64,000 bases of DNA, taken from positions 3,520-67,519 of the forward strand of contig NZ_SRYB01000027.1 in NCBI RefSeq assembly GCF_004793975.1, written 5' to 3'. The position numbers were made by a program, and so were the translations under genes. This DNA is from Lepagella muris. GTDB taxonomy: Bacteria; Bacteroidota; Bacteroidia; Bacteroidales; Muribaculaceae. This document shows positions 41,400 through 51,548 of the stretch, in pieces; the first letter of the stretch is position 1, and every line of letters begins with the position of its first letter. Below the pieces are notes generated by a model. The model was not told the DNA's origin. It saw nothing but the letters and a program-made list of their open reading frames with translations, and made no database searches.

Positions 41400-42287
41400 A
41401 TGATTTCATCAATGACGGGCTTCGGTCGTGGCGGAGCCCAAACTCCTACTAAAAGAGTGAAGGTGGAGATAAAGTCGCTCAATAGCAAGCAACTTGACCT
41501 CTCATTGAGAGTGCCTGCCTGTTTCCGGGAGATGGAGGTGGCGATGCGTAATCCGATAGCCGAACGTCTGCAACGCGGTAAGGTTGAGGTGTCGGCGATC
41601 GTGGAGAATATCGTGGCGGAATCCACTACCACTGTCAATATTGAATTGCTGGCAGCATATAAGGCTCAATTGCAGCAGATGGGCGAGACGCTTGGATTGC
41701 CTGAGCCTAATGATTGGTATCAGCTGTTGCTCCGTATGCCCGATGCAATGAAGACCGAGACTGCGGCTCTTGCTCCGGAGGATGCTCAGGCGTTTGTCGA
41801 TGCCTGCAACGAGGCTATCGACGCTCTTGTGGAGTTCCGACGTCTGGAAGGGGAGAAACTGTACGGATTCTTTGTGGAGAAAATAGATAATATCCGACGT
41901 CTGCTTGCGGAGGTCGACAAGTATGAGGAGGAGAGGGTGCCCAAGATCCGCGAGAGACTGGAGGACCAGCTTTCCCGGCTGTCGTCGATTGAGTATGATC
42001 GCGGAAGACTTGAACAGGAACTCATATTCTATATAGAGAAGCTCGACGTCACTGAAGAGAAGGTCAGATTGACGGCGCATCTCAACTATTTCATGGATAC
42101 TCTCGGACCGGTTGATTCTCTCCCCTCTGAAGGGTCAGGCAAGAAACTCGGTTTCATAGCCCAGGAGATGGGTAGGGAGATCAATACTCTCGGCTCGAAA
42201 TCGAATCATGCCGATATGCAGCAGATAGTGGTGAAGATGAAGGATGAACTGGAACAGATAAAGGAACAGGTGCTAAACGTATTATGA
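41400..42287 (+). CDS. YicC-family endoribonuclease
   Basis: 295 aa. The N-terminus SSMTGFGRGGAQTPTKRVKV and the C-terminus IAQEMGREINTLGSKSNHAD with IVVKMKDELEQIKEQVLN are the family signatures. YicC of E. coli is an RNase that helps degrade the small RNA RyhB. The stop overlaps the gmk start (ATGA), the usual order in many bacteria. Confidence 0.93.
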   Translation: MISSMTGFGRGGAQTPTKRVKVEIKSLNSKQLDLSLRVPACFREMEVAMRNPIAERLQRGKVEVSAIVENIVAESTTTVNIELLAAYKAQLQQMGETLGLPEPNDWYQLLLRMPDAMKTETAALAPEDAQAFVDACNEAIDALVEFRRLEGEKLYGFFVEKIDNIRRLLAEVDKYEEERVPKIRERLEDQLSRLSSIEYDRGRLEQELIFYIEKLDVTEEKVRLTAHLNYFMDTLGPVDSLPSEGSGKKLGFIAQEMGREINTLGSKSNHADMQQIVVKMKDELEQIKEQVLNVL

Positions 42288-42877
42288 AAGGAAAGATTAT
42301 AATATTGTCTGCTCCGTCAGGCACGGGGAAATCCACCATAATCACCTCTCTGATGCAGGAGCCGGATCTTCATCTCGGTTTCTCCATATCAGCCACGAGC
42401 CGTAAGCCACGTGGCGCGGAAGTGAATGGTAAAGACTATTTCTTCCTCTCGGAGGAGGAATTCCAGAAGAAGATCGACGGCGGAGAGTTTGTGGAATGGG
42501 AGGAGGTGTATGCCGGCACCCGCTACGGCACTCTCCAGAGTGAGGTGGAGAGAGTGACCGGCTCCGGTTCTCATCTCATAATGGACGTCGACGTGAAGGG
42601 CGCGCTAAATATCAAGAAGCGTTTCGGCAACGATGCCGTGGCGATTTTCGTCATGCCTCCCGATATAGCCACTCTCGAACATCGTCTCCGTTCGCGAGGC
42701 ACGGATTCTGCCGAGACAATAGAGCGTCGTCTTGCCAAGGCTGAGTTTGAGATGGGATTTGCCCCGCAGTTTGATACTGTTGTGGTCAACGACTCTCTTC
42801 CGAGAGCAGTTGCGGAGGTCGCCGATAAGATAAGAGCGTTTGCCACCTGTGGAATAGAAGCTGTATGTAGAAGATGA
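42284..42877 (+). CDS. gmk: Guanylate kinase
   Basis: 197 aa, phosphorylates GMP to GDP. P-loop SAPSGTGKSTI; GMP-binding block SISATSRKPRGAEVNGKDYFF (shortened: ISATSRKPR...GKDYFF) and GEFVEWEEVYAGTRYG. Its start and stop both overlap neighbours by 4 bp, so yicC-gmk-nadD are translationally coupled. Confidence 0.96.
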   Translation: MKGKIIILSAPSGTGKSTIITSLMQEPDLHLGFSISATSRKPRGAEVNGKDYFFLSEEEFQKKIDGGEFVEWEEVYAGTRYGTLQSEVERVTGSGSHLIMDVDVKGALNIKKRFGNDAVAIFVMPPDIATLEHRLRSRGTDSAETIERRLAKAEFEMGFAPQFDTVVVNDSLPRAVAEVADKIRAFATCGIEAVCRR

Positions 42878-43455
42878 GGATAGGCGTATACTGTGGAAGT
42901 TTCGATCCTATTCACACGGGTCATGCCATGGTCGCAAATTATCTGGCGCAATATGGCGGTCTGGATGAGGTGTGGCTGATGGTAAGCCGACATAATCCGC
43001 TTAAGGTAGGACGGGATCCGGCGTCAGAGCCGCATCGTCTTGCGATGGTGAAGCTTGTGGCGGAAGGATGCAGCCGAGTGGTAGCGTCCGACTTTGAATT
43101 CTCGCTTCCCGTGCCCTCCTACACCTACGTCACGCTGTGCCGCCTGCGCGAACGTTTCCCACAGCATAAGTTTGTGCTGATTATCGGCAGCGACAACTGG
43201 CATAACTTCAACCGCTGGCGCGATTCGGAGAGTATACTCCGGGAGTTTGGACTGATTGTCTATCCGCGTCCCGGCTACGATCTGCCTGTAGAGCTTCCTG
43301 CCGGGGTGGAGGTGCCCGCCAAAGCGCCTCAGGCATTGATATCATCCACGTTCATCAGGAAGGCCGTTGCCGACGGCAAGAATCTGAATTATTTCGTGCC
43401 GCGTGAGGTGGCTGACTACATCCGGCAAAACCGACTTTATACAAACCTTTTATAA
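42874..43455 (+). CDS. nadD: Nicotinate-nucleotide adenylyltransferase
   Basis: 193 aa, joins ATP and nicotinate mononucleotide in NAD synthesis. The nucleotidyltransferase motif is YCGSFDPIHTGHAMVA, and the second motif ISSTFIRKAVADGK. FVLIIGSDNWHNFNRW is the family's substrate-binding block. Confidence 0.95.
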   Translation: MRIGVYCGSFDPIHTGHAMVANYLAQYGGLDEVWLMVSRHNPLKVGRDPASEPHRLAMVKLVAEGCSRVVASDFEFSLPVPSYTYVTLCRLRERFPQHKFVLIIGSDNWHNFNRWRDSESILREFGLIVYPRPGYDLPVELPAGVEVPAKAPQALISSTFIRKAVADGKNLNYFVPREVADYIRQNRLYTNLL

Positions 43456-43462
43456 TTACGAT

Positions 43463-43969
43463 ATGAAAAGCAGACTTCTGGCCATAACATCCCTGGCCGC
43501 CGATTATTGCTCCGTGTGCGAACATGCCCACGAGATGGAGCGGGATGAGTTTGTCGACAGGATACTGAATCTCCTGCCACGGATCTACTGGGAATTCTTC
43601 GATCTCTCGGCAGACATTGTGTCGATTGATGATTTCGACTATTTCTCGTCATACGTGGATGAGGATTATTATGAGAGCATACGCCGTCATATAGAGGCTG
43701 TGATGGGTGAGGAGGATATGTTTCTTGAGACGTTTGAGGAGGATATGAAATACAGCGAGACCCCAATCGCCGCCTCAATCGCAGAATCTCTTGCCGACAT
43801 ATTCCAGCCGCTTTATGATTTCATATCCGTGGTCAAGGATTCGGAAGGGGAGAGGATGACAGAGGCATACATGCACTGCAAGGAGGATTTTGAATCTTAC
43901 TGGAGCCAGACTTTGTGCAATGTCCTCCGGGCAATAAACCATATAAAATATTCTTCACAAGGGGAATGA
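43463..43969 (+). CDS. DUF5063 domain protein
   Basis: 168 aa from the ATG at 43463, 7 bp after nadD. All-helical, acidic; opening block SLAADYCSVCEHAHEMERDE and YDFISVVKDSEGERMTEA. Function unknown; in Bacteroidales it commonly follows these genes (from memory). The upstream extension to 43403 overlaps nadD and is a shadow. Confidence 0.8.
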   Translation: MKSRLLAITSLAADYCSVCEHAHEMERDEFVDRILNLLPRIYWEFFDLSADIVSIDDFDYFSSYVDEDYYESIRRHIEAVMGEEDMFLETFEEDMKYSETPIAASIAESLADIFQPLYDFISVVKDSEGERMTEAYMHCKEDFESYWSQTLCNVLRAINHIKYSSQGE

Positions 43970-43996
43970 ATTAAACAAAAAATAAAAAAATCTGAC

Positions 43997-45298
43997 ATGA
44001 TTGAAAAACTTCTCAAATGGCTCGACAACGCCACATGCAACTTTCTCGCAGTAGAGACAATTAAAGATGAGTTGGAGAATGCCGGTTTCACCGAGCTCCG
44101 TCAGGAAGACGCCTGGGATATCAAGCCGGGTTCGCGCTACTATGTCGTGAAGAACGACAGCGCAATCTTCCCGTTTATCACGGGCACGGGAGATCCCGAA
44201 GAGTCGGCATTCCGCATCATAACTGCCCATTCCGACAGCCCTTGCTTTAAGATCAAGCCTAACGCGGAGATCTATGGCGAAGGGGGAGTGGTGAGCCTCA
44301 ACGTGGAGAAATATGGAGGTGGTATACTCTATACATGGTTTGACCGTCCGCTCTCAATGTCGGGACGCGTGATGGTGGATTGCGGCGACCTGCTGAATCC
44401 GGAGACTATCGTGTTTGACCTCAAACGCCCTGTGGCGACTATCCCTCATCTCGCCATACACTTCAACCGTGGCGTCAACAATGGCAACCCTCTTTCCGTG
44501 CAGAAGGATATGAAGCCGGTGATGGGTTACTTCTCGCCGGAAGAGATTGCCGAGGCTAAGTCAAAGGGCGGGGTCGTGAAAAAAATCGTATCAGAATATC
44601 TCGGCATACTTCCTGAGGATATCTTGGAATATGAGATCAATCTATATCCATTGGAGCCGGCTGAGCTTTGCGGTATACGCTACGAGTATTTCCAGTCGGC
44701 ACGTATTGACGATCTCTCGATGGCGTTTGCCGGGCTTGAGGCACTTCTGGCAACTGCCAACGAGCCGTGTGCAGACACGAGAATTCTTGCCGTATTCGAT
44801 AACGAGGAGACCGGCTCCGGCACCAAGCAGGGGGCGATGGCTCCACTCATCCGCGACCTCATGGAGAGAATCTCTACAGGCATGGGTGCGTCGAGAGAGG
44901 GATTCTTCCGCAGCATAGCACGCTCGTTTATGATTTCTGCCGACGATGCACATGCATGGCATCCTAATTATAATGAGAAATATGACCCGACCAACCATCC
45001 CGTTATCGGCGGCGGTCCGGTCATCAAGATAAATGCCAACTGCAAATACATGACCGACGCGCAGGGCTCGGCGGTATTCAAGAATCTTTGCCGTGAGGCG
45101 GGAGTGAACTATCAGATGTTTGTCAACCACGGCGACGTGGAGGGCGGTTCCACACTCGGCAACAAACTGACCGTGCAGCTCGATATAAGAGGCGTCGACA
45201 TGGGGGCTGCAATATGGGCGATGCATTCTGCAAGAGAGACCGCGGGAGTGTCTGACCATCTTGACACGGTGAAGGTGTTCACTACTTTTTTCAGTTAA
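43997..45298 (+). CDS. M18-family aminopeptidase
   Basis: 433 aa dizinc aminopeptidase, cytoplasmic. Metal and catalytic motifs: ITAHSDSPCFKIKP (His-x-Asp), VFDNEETGSGTKQGA (Glu pair), ISADDAHAWHPNY and VNHGDVEGGSTLGN. It removes acidic or broad N-terminal residues from peptides. It starts 27 bp after the DUF5063 gene and may be the last gene of the yicC unit. Confidence 0.94.
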   Translation: MIEKLLKWLDNATCNFLAVETIKDELENAGFTELRQEDAWDIKPGSRYYVVKNDSAIFPFITGTGDPEESAFRIITAHSDSPCFKIKPNAEIYGEGGVVSLNVEKYGGGILYTWFDRPLSMSGRVMVDCGDLLNPETIVFDLKRPVATIPHLAIHFNRGVNNGNPLSVQKDMKPVMGYFSPEEIAEAKSKGGVVKKIVSEYLGILPEDILEYEINLYPLEPAELCGIRYEYFQSARIDDLSMAFAGLEALLATANEPCADTRILAVFDNEETGSGTKQGAMAPLIRDLMERISTGMGASREGFFRSIARSFMISADDAHAWHPNYNEKYDPTNHPVIGGGPVIKINANCKYMTDAQGSAVFKNLCREAGVNYQMFVNHGDVEGGSTLGNKLTVQLDIRGVDMGAAIWAMHSARETAGVSDHLDTVKVFTTFFS

Positions 45299-45366
45299 AA
45301 TTTCTAAATAACCACCCACAAATATAGGATAAATCCACATTTTCTCCGTTCTTGGCATGGTCAGAT

Positions 45367-45528
45367 TTGCTGAGGCGGAGAAAATTTAATACCTTTGCAG
45401 TCGGATTTGGCGGAACGGCGGTCAAGCCGCCTTGAGGCAGTATATGCCGACGGGCGTTAAGCCTGCCCCGGATTTGCCGGAAATGCAATGGTAATAAACT
45501 AAAATAACTAAATCAAGATAAAGTTAAA
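45367..45528 (+). promoter_or_regulatory. Promoter and GC-rich structured leader of tig
   Basis: TTG 45367-45369, 20-nt spacer, TACCTTTG 45390-45397. The about 125-nt leader contains short hairpins: GGCGG...CCGCC at 45408-45433, and GGCAGTATATGCCG nearby. Such structure is absent from other leaders here apart from the TPP riboswitch. Confidence 0.6.
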
Positions 45529-46887
45529 ATGAACGTAAATTTCGAAAAGCTCGGAAATGTCAGCGGTGAAATCACTGTGACTCTCGAAGAGAAGGATTAC
45601 GCAGACAAAGTAAAGAAGCAGCTTAAAGAGATCGGCAAGAAACATGCCGAGCCGGGTTTCCGTCCCGGACATGTGCCCGCAGGCCTTATCGCCAAGAAAT
45701 ATGGCACAGCCGTGAAATATGATGTCGTTAACAAAGAGGTGGCAGACGCCGTCTTCAATTATATAAAAGAGAATAACATTCAGGTGCTCGGTCAGCCTGT
45801 GCCTGAAAGCGACAATAAATTCGACATTGCAAACGCCGATTTCACCTTCAAGTTTAAGGTGGGCATCGCTCCTGAGATCGACACTCATGTCAACAAGGAT
45901 ATGCACGTGCCTTACTACACTATCGAAGTGAGCGAGGAGATGGTCAACGAGCAGATTGAGGGTCTCCGTCAGCGTTTCGGACGTCAGGTGCCCGGCGAGG
46001 AGACAGAACCCAACGCCGTGATCAAAGGCTCTCTCACCGAGCTTAACGAAGATGGTTCAGTGAAAGAGGAGGGTGTGTTTGTGGAGAACGGCATCCTTGC
46101 ACCCATCCACTTCAAGAACGACGACCAGAAGAAGCTTTTCGAGGCTAAGCATCCCGGCGATAGCGTGGTGTTCAACCCTGCTGTAGCTTGCGACTCAAGC
46201 GAGGTGGAGCTTTCTTCAATGCTCAACATTGATAAGGAGGACGTGGAGAACCATAAGGGTGACTTCCGTTTCGATATCAAGGAGATCATCGTGCTCAAGC
46301 CGGCTGAGCTTGACCAGGAGTTCTTCGACAACGCTGTCGGCAAAGATAAGGCTCACAATGAGGAGGAGTTCCGCGCAGCTCTCAAAGAGCTTATCGCTCT
46401 CAACCTTGAGAATGACTCAAACTACCGCTTCACAATCGACGCTAAGGATGTAGTGACAAAAGCAGTAGGCGAGCTTGAACTTCCCGTAGAGATTCTTAAG
46501 GACTTCCTCATCCGTCAGGGCGACGGTATCACTGCCGAGAATGTAGATGAGGAGTTTGTGAAGATGCGGCCGCAGCTTGAATGGGATCTTATCCGCGACA
46601 AAGTAGCCGCTCAGTGTGAGGTGAATGTTGAGGAGGAGGATGTCCTCAATGAGGCTCGTGGTGTGGTTGCCCGTCAGCTCGCACAGTTCGGTCCGAACGC
46701 ACTCACCGACCAGATCATCGACAAGTATGCTCAGGAAGTGCTGAAAGAGTCAAAGAACCGCGAGATGCTCTTCCAGAACGCACTGAACCGCAAGGTGTTT
46801 GAAGCTATCAAGGAGAACGTTTCCCTTGACAACAAGGAGGTTTCTGTAGAGGAATTCCAGAAACTCTTTGTTCCGGCTGAGGCATAA
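45529..46887 (+). CDS. tig: Trigger factor
   Basis: 452 aa ribosome-associated chaperone. The N-terminal ribosome-binding domain has KKHAEPGFRPGHVPAGLIAK, equivalent to the GFRxGK loop. A reduced FKBP-like domain (about 150-240) and a long helical C-terminal arm follow. The codon choice is biased to highly expressed codons. It heads a chaperone/protease series with clpP and clpX, with a terminator after it. Confidence 0.95.
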   Translation: MNVNFEKLGNVSGEITVTLEEKDYADKVKKQLKEIGKKHAEPGFRPGHVPAGLIAKKYGTAVKYDVVNKEVADAVFNYIKENNIQVLGQPVPESDNKFDIANADFTFKFKVGIAPEIDTHVNKDMHVPYYTIEVSEEMVNEQIEGLRQRFGRQVPGEETEPNAVIKGSLTELNEDGSVKEEGVFVENGILAPIHFKNDDQKKLFEAKHPGDSVVFNPAVACDSSEVELSSMLNIDKEDVENHKGDFRFDIKEIIVLKPAELDQEFFDNAVGKDKAHNEEEFRAALKELIALNLENDSNYRFTIDAKDVVTKAVGELELPVEILKDFLIRQGDGITAENVDEEFVKMRPQLEWDLIRDKVAAQCEVNVEEEDVLNEARGVVARQLAQFGPNALTDQIIDKYAQEVLKESKNREMLFQNALNRKVFEAIKENVSLDNKEVSVEEFQKLFVPAEA

Positions 46888-46916
46888 TCCGGTGAATCCG
46901 GCAATATAATAGAAAA

Positions 46917-46957
46917 AGACCCGGAGTGAGTGCTTATCCGCACTCGCACCGGGTCTT
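46917..46957 (+). terminator. Terminator after tig
   Basis: AAGACCCGG with inner GAGTGC pairs with GCACTC and CCGGGTCTT; 30 bp after the tig stop. Confidence 0.8.
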
Positions 46958-47041
46958 ATGATTCACATGCAGATGAATTTGGCATGATATTTGCAGCATA
47001 GTTCCGCATATATCATGCAATACATTAGAAATAAAAGCGAT

Positions 47042-47761
47042 ATGAACAACGACTTTAGAAAATTTGCTGTCAATCATCTTGGCATCAACTCAAATACTCT
47101 CGACGGGTATACCCGCCACATTGAAAAGCAAGGCGCCATTTTCACTTCTACGACTCCCTCTGCCGACTATATGAACCCGTATATCCTCGAAGAGCGTCAG
47201 CTCAACGTGACCCAGATGGACGTGTTCTCACGTCTTATGATGGACCGTATCATTTTCCTCGGCACTCAGGTGAGCGACACTTCCGCCAATATCATACAGG
47301 CGCAGCTCCTTTATCTTGACTCAATCGATCCGGATAAGGATATTTCAATATATATCAACTCTCCCGGCGGGTCGGTATATGCCGGACTCGGAATATACGA
47401 CACCATGCAGTATATCTCCAGCGATGTCTCTACAATCTGCACAGGCATGGCAGCCTCTATGGCGGCTGTGTTGCTCGTGGCAGGAGAGAAGGGGAAACGC
47501 TATGCCCTCCCTCATTCCCGCGTGATGATTCATCAGCCGATGGGCGGTATACAGGGACAGGCTTCCGACATAGAGATCACGGCACGCGAGATCCTCAAAC
47601 TCAAAGAGGAGCTCTACCGCATAATTTCCGACCATTCCGGTCAGCCGTTTGAGAAGGTGGAGGCAGACTCCGACCGCGACTACTGGATGATCGCTGCCGA
47701 GGCAAAGGAATATGGCATGATCGACAAGGTGCTTGTCAATCAGAAGAAGGATAAGAACTAA
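47042..47761 (+). CDS. clpP: ATP-dependent Clp protease proteolytic subunit
   Basis: 239 aa from the ATG at 47042. Ser-protease triad: TGMAASMAAVLL (Ser), SRVMIHQPMGG (His) and an Asp further on near AREILKLKEE. The about 45-residue N-terminal extension over E. coli ClpP is usual in Bacteroidales. It is followed 20 bp later by clpX. An upstream start at 46991 adds 17 residues and is less likely. Confidence 0.95.
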   Translation: MNNDFRKFAVNHLGINSNTLDGYTRHIEKQGAIFTSTTPSADYMNPYILEERQLNVTQMDVFSRLMMDRIIFLGTQVSDTSANIIQAQLLYLDSIDPDKDISIYINSPGGSVYAGLGIYDTMQYISSDVSTICTGMAASMAAVLLVAGEKGKRYALPHSRVMIHQPMGGIQGQASDIEITAREILKLKEELYRIISDHSGQPFEKVEADSDRDYWMIAAEAKEYGMIDKVLVNQKKDKN

Positions 47762-47781
47762 TCATTGTTTGTTTTTTCAGA

Positions 47782-49041
47782 ATGGCAACTAAGCGAAACG
47801 GATTAGTATGTTCGATGTGTGGCGCGACCGACAGCAGCGCGAATCCGGTGGTGAATATCCTCGACGGACTCAATCTCTGCACCGACTGCATCAAATACAT
47901 AGATGATGCCCGCGACATGCAATTGAAGACCCGCACTACGAAGAAGGATGCCGGGAAAGCTGACTCCAAGGATGCCTCTATCCCGAAGCCAATGGAGATA
48001 AAGGAATATCTCGACCAATACATCATCGGTCAGGATGAGGCGAAGAGGTATCTTTCCGTGGCAGTCTACAATCATTACAAGCGCATCAACCAGACTGTCG
48101 GTGACGATGATGTCGACATTGAGAAATCAAACATCATCCTTGTCGGACCGACCGGCACCGGCAAGACTTTGCTTGCGAAGACCATTGCACGCCTGCTTGA
48201 CGTGCCGTTTGCAATCGTCGATGCCACAGTGCTTACCGAGGCGGGTTATGTGGGTGAGGATATTGAGTCCCTGCTCACCCGTCTGCTCCAGAACTGCGAC
48301 TATGACGTGGAGAGGGCTCAGAAGGGGATCGTGTTTATCGATGAGATTGATAAGATAGCCAGAAAGAGCGACAATCCGTCGATTACGCGCGATGTCAGTG
48401 GCGAGGGTGTGCAGCAGGGTCTGTTGAAGCTCCTTGAAGGCTCTACGGTGCTTGTGCCGCCCAACGGAGGCAGAAAGCATCCCGAACAGAAGATGATTGC
48501 CGTCGACACAAAGAATATACTCTTCATCTGCGGCGGCGCATTCGACGGGATAGAGCGTAAGATCGCATCACGTCTCAATACCCACGTCGTGGGCTACGGA
48601 CATGACGAGACCGGCAGGAAGCGTCAGCGTGAGAACCTGATGCGCTACGTGATGCCACAGGACCTGAAGTCGTTCGGTCTCATTCCTGAGATCATCGGGC
48701 GTCTGCCGGTGCTGACGAGCCTTGAACCTCTCGACAAGGAGGCACTGCGCCGCATCCTCACCGAGCCGAAGAATGCCATCGTGCGTCAGTACAAGAAGAT
48801 GTTCCTGCTCGATGGTGTCGAACTTGAGTTTACGGAAGAAGCTCTCGACCTGATAGTGTCGAAAGCCATAGAATATAAGCTCGGGGCACGCGGATTGCGG
48901 TCGATTGTGGAGACAATAATGGTGGATGCCATGTTTGAGGTGCCCTCCATGCCCGTGAAGAAATTTACGGTAGACGCGAATTACGTTCAGGAAAAGCTTG
49001 AGAAGGCTCATTTCGAGAAGACGAAGATAGAGGAAAAATAA
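47782..49041 (+). CDS. clpX: ATP-dependent Clp protease ATP-binding subunit ClpX
   Basis: 419 aa AAA+ unfoldase. An N-terminal zinc-binding domain has CSMC and CTDC. Walker A GPTGTGKTLLAKTIA, Walker B VFIDEIDKIARK and the pore loop AGYVGEDIE. It feeds substrates into ClpP. Confidence 0.97.
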   Translation: MATKRNGLVCSMCGATDSSANPVVNILDGLNLCTDCIKYIDDARDMQLKTRTTKKDAGKADSKDASIPKPMEIKEYLDQYIIGQDEAKRYLSVAVYNHYKRINQTVGDDDVDIEKSNIILVGPTGTGKTLLAKTIARLLDVPFAIVDATVLTEAGYVGEDIESLLTRLLQNCDYDVERAQKGIVFIDEIDKIARKSDNPSITRDVSGEGVQQGLLKLLEGSTVLVPPNGGRKHPEQKMIAVDTKNILFICGGAFDGIERKIASRLNTHVVGYGHDETGRKRQRENLMRYVMPQDLKSFGLIPEIIGRLPVLTSLEPLDKEALRRILTEPKNAIVRQYKKMFLLDGVELEFTEEALDLIVSKAIEYKLGARGLRSIVETIMVDAMFEVPSMPVKKFTVDANYVQEKLEKAHFEKTKIEEK

Positions 49042-49068
49042 TTCTGATATACAGTTGTTTGCGAAATA

Positions 49069-49101
49069 TACGGGGATATGGCAGCAAGCCATGTCCCCGT
49101 A
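49069..49101 (+). terminator. Hairpin after clpX
   Basis: TACGGGGATATGGC pairs with GCCATGTCCCCGTA (one G-T pair), loop of 5 nt. It lies 28 bp after the clpX stop. Confidence 0.65.
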
Positions 49102-49172
49102 ATTATGCACGCAATTATGTTTTAGGTTGAAAAATTTTTTGCATTGATATAAGATATTCAGGAAAAATTTTT

Positions 49173-49180
49173 TAACTTTG
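49173..49180 (+). promoter_or_regulatory. -7 box of recQ
   Basis: TAACTTTG, 32 nt before the ATG at 49213. No TTG at standard spacing. Confidence 0.45.
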
Positions 49181-49212
49181 TATATCAAGAATATTTATCG
49201 AACCTCAAAAAC

Positions 49213-51393
49213 ATGGCAGACATCAAAGCGATTCACGAAGCCCTCAAATATAATTTCGGCTTCGACAACTTTAAAGGAAACCAGCTCGAAATCATCGGCA
49301 GCCTACTTGACGGAGAAGATGTGTTTGTGCTGATGCCCACGGGCGGTGGAAAATCGTTGTGCTATCAGCTTCCGGCACTAATGTCGGAGGGAACGGCTAT
49401 AGTGATATCCCCCCTTATAGCTTTGATGAAGAATCAGGTGGATGCGATGCGCCACTATGGAGAGGATGACGGGATAGCTCATTTCCTCAATTCATCGCTC
49501 AACAAGGCTATGATTGACAAGGTGAAGTCAGACGTGCTTTCTGGGCGTACCAAATTGCTCTATGTGGCTCCCGAATCCTTCACAAAGGAGGAGAATATGG
49601 CGTTTATGAAATCGATAAAGATTTCATTCTATGCCGTCGATGAGGCGCATTGCATATCTGAATGGGGGCATGATTTCCGTCCGGAATACAGGCGTATCCG
49701 GTCGATAGTGAATGAGGTGGGGAACCGCCCCCTGATTGCGCTGACGGCTACGGCTACTCCGAAGGTGCAGTATGACATACAGAAGAATCTCGGAATGCTT
49801 GACGCCAAGGTGTTCAAGTCGAGTTTCAATCGTGCCAACCTGTATTATGAAGTGCGCGCCAAGACTCAGAATGTTGACCGCGATATAATCCGCTTCATAA
49901 AGTCGAACGCCGGGAAATCAGGCATAATATATTGTCTGAGCCGCAAGAGAGTGGAGGAACTTGCCGAGACTCTGAGGCTTAATGATATCCCCGTCTTGCC
50001 ATATCATGCAGGAATGGATTCTGCCACCCGCTCCGAAAATCAGGATGCCTTCCTTCATGAGAAGGTAGACGTCATAGTGGCTACGATAGCATTCGGAATG
50101 GGAATAGATAAGCCTGACGTGAGGTTTGTGATTCATTACGACATACCTAAAAGTCTGGAAGGTTACTATCAGGAGACCGGACGCGCCGGAAGAGACGGTG
50201 GCGAGGGTGTCTGTCTGACTTTCTATACTAATAAAGATTTACAGAAACTTGACAAATTGATGCAAAGCAAGACGCCGGCGGAGCAGGAGATAGGACGTCA
50301 TCTCCTTGCCGAGACGGCAAGCTATGCCGAGTCATCGGTGTGTCGTAGAAAGATTTTGTTGCATTATTTTGGAGAGCAATATGAAGCAGATAACTGCGGC
50401 AATTGCGATAATTGTTTAAATCCTAAGACTCAAGTGGAAGCTAAAGAAGAACTTTGTGCCGTCATTGACACGGTGATTGCTCTGAAAGAGAAATTTAATT
50501 CGGATTACATCGTCAATATCCTTATCGGACGACCCACTGACGAAGTGAGATCGCATGGTCATGATAATCTTGACGAATTTGGTTGCTTGTCGAATGCTGA
50601 TGAAAAAATGTTGGCAACCATAATCCGGCAGGCTGTGATAGCCGGATATCTTGAAAAGGATATGGATAATCTTGATACGGTGAAGGTCACCTCAAAAGGA
50701 AAGAAGTATTTGAAGAAACCGGAATCTTTCAAAGTGGTGGAAGACAACGATTTCTCGGATATGGAGATGGAGCCTCAGATAAAGGGTGGTGCTGCATGCG
50801 TGACGGATCCGGCATTATATTCGATGCTTAAGGATCTTCGTAAGAAAATGGCGAAGAAGCTGAATCTTCCCCCTTACGTGATTTTCCAGGAGCCGTCGCT
50901 TGAGGCAATGGCAACCACCTATCCTATTACGCTTGAAGAGCTTGCAAACATCGCCGGAGTGGGTGCCGGAAAGGCAAAAAGATATGGTGAGGAGTTTGTG
51001 AAGCTGATAAAGCTCCATGTGGATGAGAATGAGATAGAGCGTCCGGAGGATATCCGGGTGAGATCTGTGGCAAACAAGAGCAAACTGAAGATCTCCATCA
51101 TACATGGCATTGACAGGAAAATCGATCTTGAGGAATTGGCGGAAAGCAAGGGACTGGAGTTTGACGAGTTTATTGATGAACTTGAGGCTATTGTGGATGC
51201 CGGCACCAAGATCAACATCGATTATTTCCTTAATGAAATCATGGATGAGGATCGCCTTCTTGATCTTATAGACTTCTTCAAGGAGGGACAGGAAGATGAC
51301 ATAGAGGCGGTTTTCCAGGAACTCGGTGATGAATACACTGAAGAGGAGATAAGACTGGTGAGAGTAAAATTCCTCTCTGAAATGGGTAACTGA
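49213..51393 (+). CDS. recQ: ATP-dependent DNA helicase RecQ
   Basis: 726 aa. Helicase core: PTGGGKSLCYQLPA (Walker A), AVDEAHCISEWGHDFRPEY (DEAH and the RecQ aromatic loop) and QETGRAGRDG (motif VI). The RQC zinc site has four Cys (CRRKILLHYFG, then CGNCDNC). An HRDC domain follows (ATTYPITLEELANIAGVGAG). The last about 110 residues are an extra acidic helical tail present in Bacteroidota RecQ. 3'-5' helicase in recombinational repair. Confidence 0.96.
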   Translation: MADIKAIHEALKYNFGFDNFKGNQLEIIGSLLDGEDVFVLMPTGGGKSLCYQLPALMSEGTAIVISPLIALMKNQVDAMRHYGEDDGIAHFLNSSLNKAMIDKVKSDVLSGRTKLLYVAPESFTKEENMAFMKSIKISFYAVDEAHCISEWGHDFRPEYRRIRSIVNEVGNRPLIALTATATPKVQYDIQKNLGMLDAKVFKSSFNRANLYYEVRAKTQNVDRDIIRFIKSNAGKSGIIYCLSRKRVEELAETLRLNDIPVLPYHAGMDSATRSENQDAFLHEKVDVIVATIAFGMGIDKPDVRFVIHYDIPKSLEGYYQETGRAGRDGGEGVCLTFYTNKDLQKLDKLMQSKTPAEQEIGRHLLAETASYAESSVCRRKILLHYFGEQYEADNCGNCDNCLNPKTQVEAKEELCAVIDTVIALKEKFNSDYIVNILIGRPTDEVRSHGHDNLDEFGCLSNADEKMLATIIRQAVIAGYLEKDMDNLDTVKVTSKGKKYLKKPESFKVVEDNDFSDMEMEPQIKGGAACVTDPALYSMLKDLRKKMAKKLNLPPYVIFQEPSLEAMATTYPITLEELANIAGVGAGKAKRYGEEFVKLIKLHVDENEIERPEDIRVRSVANKSKLKISIIHGIDRKIDLEELAESKGLEFDEFIDELEAIVDAGTKINIDYFLNEIMDEDRLLDLIDFFKEGQEDDIEAVFQELGDEYTEEEIRLVRVKFLSEMGN

Positions 51394-51548
51394 CGGAAAG
51401 GCTTCATCCGGCAAAAATATTGACATCGGAGATGCAGGATTATAATTTTATTATAATCTGTCCGTTAGAATATATGAGATTGTTTGGGCTTATCATTTAA
51501 AAATAGACCCGGACAATCTCAAATAAAAGAAAACAAACGTCAGATATT

